From Candidatus Colwelliibacteriota bacterium (GTDB taxonomy: Bacteria > Patescibacteriota > Minisyncoccia > UBA6257 > Colwellbacteraceae), in the NCBI GenBank assembly GCA_014874305.1, contig JACWAO010000026.1, positions 1 to 8,422 of the forward strand: a DNA stretch of 8,422 nt, given 5' to 3'. Made by a program: the position numbers and the translations under genes. This document shows, one piece after another, positions 6,855-8,422 of the stretch. The notes beneath the pieces were generated by a model that was not told the DNA's origin, did no database searches, and saw only the letters and a list, made by a program, of their open reading frames with translations. Position 1 is the stretch's first letter; each line of letters starts with the position of its first letter.

Positions 6855-7286
6855 TTATATTCCCAATTCTCCCAATTTTTCGGCTATTTCATCTCCGGAA
6901 CTTTCCGTTTTCTCCTTGTACTTCTGCCAGGCACTCTCATCCCATATCTCAACGCGGTTGTAAACTCCTATAACTTTTACGCTTTTCCCTATTCCCGCGT
7001 ATTTCCGCAGATAGTCCGGAACAAGAATTCTGCCCTGCGAGTCAAGCTCAGCGCTCGACGCTCCAGCAAGCATTAGTCTGGCGAAAGCCCTGGAATTAGA
7101 CTGGGCAAGCGGCAGAGCTATGATCTTCTGCGCGAGCGCTTCCCAATCCCCTTCCGTGAAAACAAACAAACAGTGATCCAAACCCCTCGTGATAATCGCG
7201 CCGGAGGAGATTTGATTACGAAACTTAGCCGGAATGGCTACTCTGCCTTTTGTATCTACTGAATGTTTAAATTCCCCGATAAACAT
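6855..7286 (-). CDS. mraZ: transcriptional regulator MraZ
   Basis: MraZ is a ring-forming DNA-binding protein of the SpoVT/AbrB fold that controls its own dcw operon. The protein is 143 aa, the normal size. It has the two expected half-repeats: DTKGRVAIPAKFR (residues 11-23) and DSQGRILVPDYLR (82-94). The start MFIGEFKHSVD is typical. It is the first gene of the operon, with a promoter about 85 nt upstream and GTGG decamer repeats in the leader that probably form its operator. No Shine-Dalgarno is visible before the ATG at 7286. Confidence 0.96.
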   Translation of the reverse strand: MFIGEFKHSVDTKGRVAIPAKFRNQISSGAIITRGLDHCLFVFTEGDWEALAQKIIALPLAQSNSRAFARLMLAGASSAELDSQGRILVPDYLRKYAGIGKSVKVIGVYNRVEIWDESAWQKYKEKTESSGDEIAEKLGELGI

Positions 7287-7300
7287 TGATTTAAATAAAG

Positions 7301-7352
7301 TTATCCACAGAAAAGGGCTGTTTTTGGCTAGTTATCCACACCTTTATCCACA
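7301..7352 (+). promoter_or_regulatory. cluster of perfect DnaA-box-like sites (TTATCCACA x3)
   Basis: TTATCCACA occurs exactly at 7301-7309, 7332-7340 and 7344-7352 on the plus strand. A one-mismatch copy, TTATCAACA, lies at 7471-7479, and degenerate copies at 7374-7382 and 7385-7393. This matches the common bacterial DnaA box. Two of the three also contain the GTGGATAA core read on the minus strand, where they coincide with putative MraZ boxes, so true DnaA binding is not certain. Confidence 0.5.
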
Positions 7353-7361
7353 GTTCCCCAC
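7332..7361 (-). promoter_or_regulatory. mraZ: putative MraZ operator: three GTG(G/T)G decamers
   Basis: On the minus strand GTGGG (from 7361), GTGGA (from 7351) and GTGTGG (from 7341) recur with an exact 10-nt period. Known MraZ operators (for example in E. coli) are G-rich TGGGN repeats separated by 5 nt, the same period. The block starts about 3 nt after the predicted transcription start, so MraZ bound here could block transcription of its own operon. Confidence 0.6.
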
Positions 7362-7370
7362 TTGTCTGTA

Positions 7371-7399
7371 AGTTTATCCCCCCTTCCTCCACAAGTCAA
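7371..7399 (-). promoter_or_regulatory. sigma70-type promoter of the mraZ (dcw) operon
   Basis: TTGACT (7399-7394) and TAAACT (7376-7371) have a 17-nt spacer. Transcription would start near 7364, leaving a leader of about 78 nt before the mraZ ATG. The same -35 hexamer, TTGACT, is used at rplU. Confidence 0.6.
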
Positions 7400-7416
7400 A
7401 AACCGTATAAACATCT

Positions 7417-7439
7417 AAAAAATCCCTTTATTTACAGGG
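7417..7439 (-). terminator. short hairpin with T6 tract ahead of the mraZ promoter
   Basis: CCCT (7439-7436), an 8-nt loop and AGGG (7427-7424) form a 4-bp stem followed by A and six T (7422-7417). It is placed to stop transcripts from the LamG gene before the mraZ promoter. The stem is short, so termination would be weak. Confidence 0.3.
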
Positions 7440-7519
7440 GAAAAACCACCTTAGAGTAGAGTTTATGAAGTTATCAACAGATTAACGTAAAAAACGCCGA
7501 TTCCCCACTTTGCCTACCG

Positions 7520-7561
7520 ATTAGAAATCCGAAGCACAAAATCCGAAGCTCGAAATCCGAA
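7520..7561. repeat. heptamer array with ATCCGAA every 14 bases
   Basis: ATCCGAA recurs at 7527, 7541 and 7555, spaced by exactly two heptamers. The intervening units are GCACAAA and GCTCGAA, and ATTAGAA precedes at 7520. The array forms the left arm of the inverted repeat that follows. Confidence 0.65.
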
Positions 7562-7604
7562 ACCCATGGGTGTTTGTAGTTTTGGATTTCGAGTTTGGAA
7601 TTTG
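7537..7604. repeat. imperfect inverted repeat next to the LamG stop codon (15-nt loop)
   Basis: The left arm 7537-7563 and right arm 7579-7604 are reverse complements at 23 of 27 aligned positions, including the perfect core CTCGAAATCC. The loop 7564-7578 is 15 nt, and a small palindrome, ACCCATGGGT (7562-7571), sits at the arm/loop junction. The right arm ends 1 nt before the LamG stop codon. It could serve as a transcript end or be a dispersed repeat copy. Confidence 0.65.
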
Positions 7605-7605
7605 T

Positions 7606-8422
7606 TTATTGTGGTTTCTCGGCGTTATAGATCGCCCGAATTTGAGAAGGCTTAAGACCGTAATTAAATAAGGTGATGTTATCTAACAATCCGCCCCAAT
7701 TGTATCCTCCGTTGGCTTGCGAACCAACGCCTAAGGCGTTTGTCGTCGTTGCAATAGAAACAGAAACAGGAGACGAGGCTCTGAGCGTTCCATCAAAATA
7801 AAGGTAAGCATTTAAGCCATCGTATACCGCAGATAAATTATGCCAATTAGTCGAATCAAGAGACGTCCCCATATTCCAAGAAGTGCGCAACGTACCGTTA
7901 ATATAGAAATTAAACTGGGTATACGTACCGCCAGAAGCTCTTAACATAAGAATTGTGTATTCACCACTGCCATAAGTTCCTTTTGAAACAATAGCCGCCC
8001 AATCTTCTCCTATCGAACCCGAGTATCTGTTGCCATCCCATTTTAACCATGAAACTATCGAAAAATTTTGCGGAGATAAAGTCGAGGAGTTGGATGTAAT
8101 TACGTAATCATCCACCCCATCAAACGAATAACAACTCCCACTTACGCAGTTAGGGGTAGATGTCTGAGCGGGTCCCGTTCCCGTTGAGGTTGTATCCTCA
8201 AGGGTTCCGTTATTCCCCCATCCTGAGGAATCGGTGGTTATGGCTCCTACTCCTGAGGCGGGGTTATCAAAGGCATAGTCTGCCACAAGTCCGTGTATGA
8301 AGGGGGTTATGGAGAGGTTGGACCCTATGGCGTAGGTAGTGGGATCGGGGTTGCCGGAGTTGGCGGCCGTCTGTTGGTACTTATCCGACTCGAAATACGA
8401 GGTTAACTCATAGGTAGAGGAG
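7606..8422 (-). CDS. LamG/concanavalin-like surface protein, C-terminal part (cut by window edge)
   Basis: The last 271 codons are visible, and the frame is open through the window edge. A GTG at 8286 lies inside the protein and is not its start. Residues 1-45 of the visible part (with TYELTSYFESDKYQ, then TYAIGSNLSITPFI) resemble the region after the N-terminal helix in pilin-like proteins of Patescibacteria; this is from memory. From about residue 45 a LamG beta-sandwich begins: ADYAFDN, DSSGWGNNGTL, SFDGVDDYV (99-107), WHNLSAVYDG, and LLDNITLFNYGLKPSQIRAIYN at the end. Cys92 and Cys97 just before SFDGVDDYV could form a disulphide. LamG domains bind sugars or proteins outside the cell, so this is probably a secreted or pilus-linked adhesin. 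It is unrelated in function to the dcw genes. Confidence 0.85.
   Translation of the reverse strand, partial: SSTYELTSYFESDKYQQTAANSGNPDPTTYAIGSNLSITPFIHGLVADYAFDNPASGVGAITTDSSGWGNNGTLEDTTSTGTGPAQTSTPNCVSGSCYSFDGVDDYVITSNSSTLSPQNFSIVSWLKWDGNRYSGSIGEDWAAIVSKGTYGSGEYTILMLRASGGTYTQFNFYINGTLRTSWNMGTSLDSTNWHNLSAVYDGLNAYLYFDGTLRASSPVSVSIATTTNALGVGSQANGGYNWGGLLDNITLFNYGLKPSQIRAIYNAEKPQ

Larger units (their letters stand above)
7287..7605. other. non-coding region between the LamG gene and mraZ
   Basis: No gene is supported in these 319 bases. From the LamG side towards mraZ it holds a heptamer-based inverted repeat, about 80 bases in which only an isolated TTATCAACA box (7471-7479) stands out, a weak hairpin with a T run, the mraZ promoter, and a leader of about 78 nt with GTGG/TTATCCACA boxes. 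Confidence 0.8.

Noticed and set aside
7440..7500. A second promoter upstream of mraZ (TTGATA with TACTCT)
   Set aside because: The spacer is only about 13 nt and the -10 match is poor. The TTGACT/TAAACT pair nearer mraZ is much better.
7287..7520. Chromosome replication origin
   Set aside because: DnaA-like boxes are present, but no dnaA, dnaN or other origin-linked genes are near, no clear unwinding region was seen, and the boxes overlap a MraZ-type operator. Kept only as an alternative within a finding.

Overview
This window looks like a piece of a Patescibacteria (CPR, probably Parcubacteria-like) genome. That is an inference from several signs: compact genes, a Mur ligase of the MurF class without its usual first domain, almost no Shine-Dalgarno sequences, a small three-helix membrane protein of a kind I associate with these genomes, and a LamG surface protein whose N-terminal part resembles the pilin-like LamG proteins common there. 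TGA is used as a stop (rsmH and ftsI end with it), so the recoded-TGA lineages are unlikely. All genes seen are on the minus strand, so transcription runs from high to low coordinates.

Layout in transcription order. (1) 8422-7606: the 3' part of a LamG/concanavalin-like surface protein, open at the window edge. (2) 7605-7287: a 319-base non-coding region with a heptamer-based inverted repeat touching the LamG stop codon, a weak terminator-like hairpin, a clear promoter, and a cluster of GTGG/TTATCCACA boxes ahead of mraZ. (3) 7286-2753: a tightly packed division and cell wall (dcw) operon, mraZ-rsmH-ftsL-ftsI-murF, with 1-nt spacing or 4-25 nt overlaps between genes. (4) 2747-2303: an extended -10 promoter, tRNA-Glu(CTC), and a small three-helix membrane protein of unknown function. 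(5) 2302-2104: an intergenic region filled with degenerate 7-base units, including a second inverted repeat, ending at the rplU promoter. (6) 2103-1792: rplU (bL21). (7) 1748-1: a promoter followed by murD and the first 100 codons of murC.

How the genes work together: MraZ is the cluster regulator and likely binds its own leader. RsmH methylates 16S rRNA. FtsL and FtsI belong to the septal peptidoglycan machine. MurC, MurD and MurF are cytoplasmic ligases that build the UDP-MurNAc-pentapeptide precursor. murE and mraY, often found between these genes in other bacteria, are absent here, and a tRNA, a membrane protein and rplU sit where part of the cluster would be.

The least explained items are two intergenic elements (2144-2300 and 7520-7604). 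Both are built from degenerate heptamers, fold into arms of about 27 nt around a loop of exactly 15 nt, and abut the stop codon of the gene before them. I saw no defence system, mobile element gene or CRISPR array.
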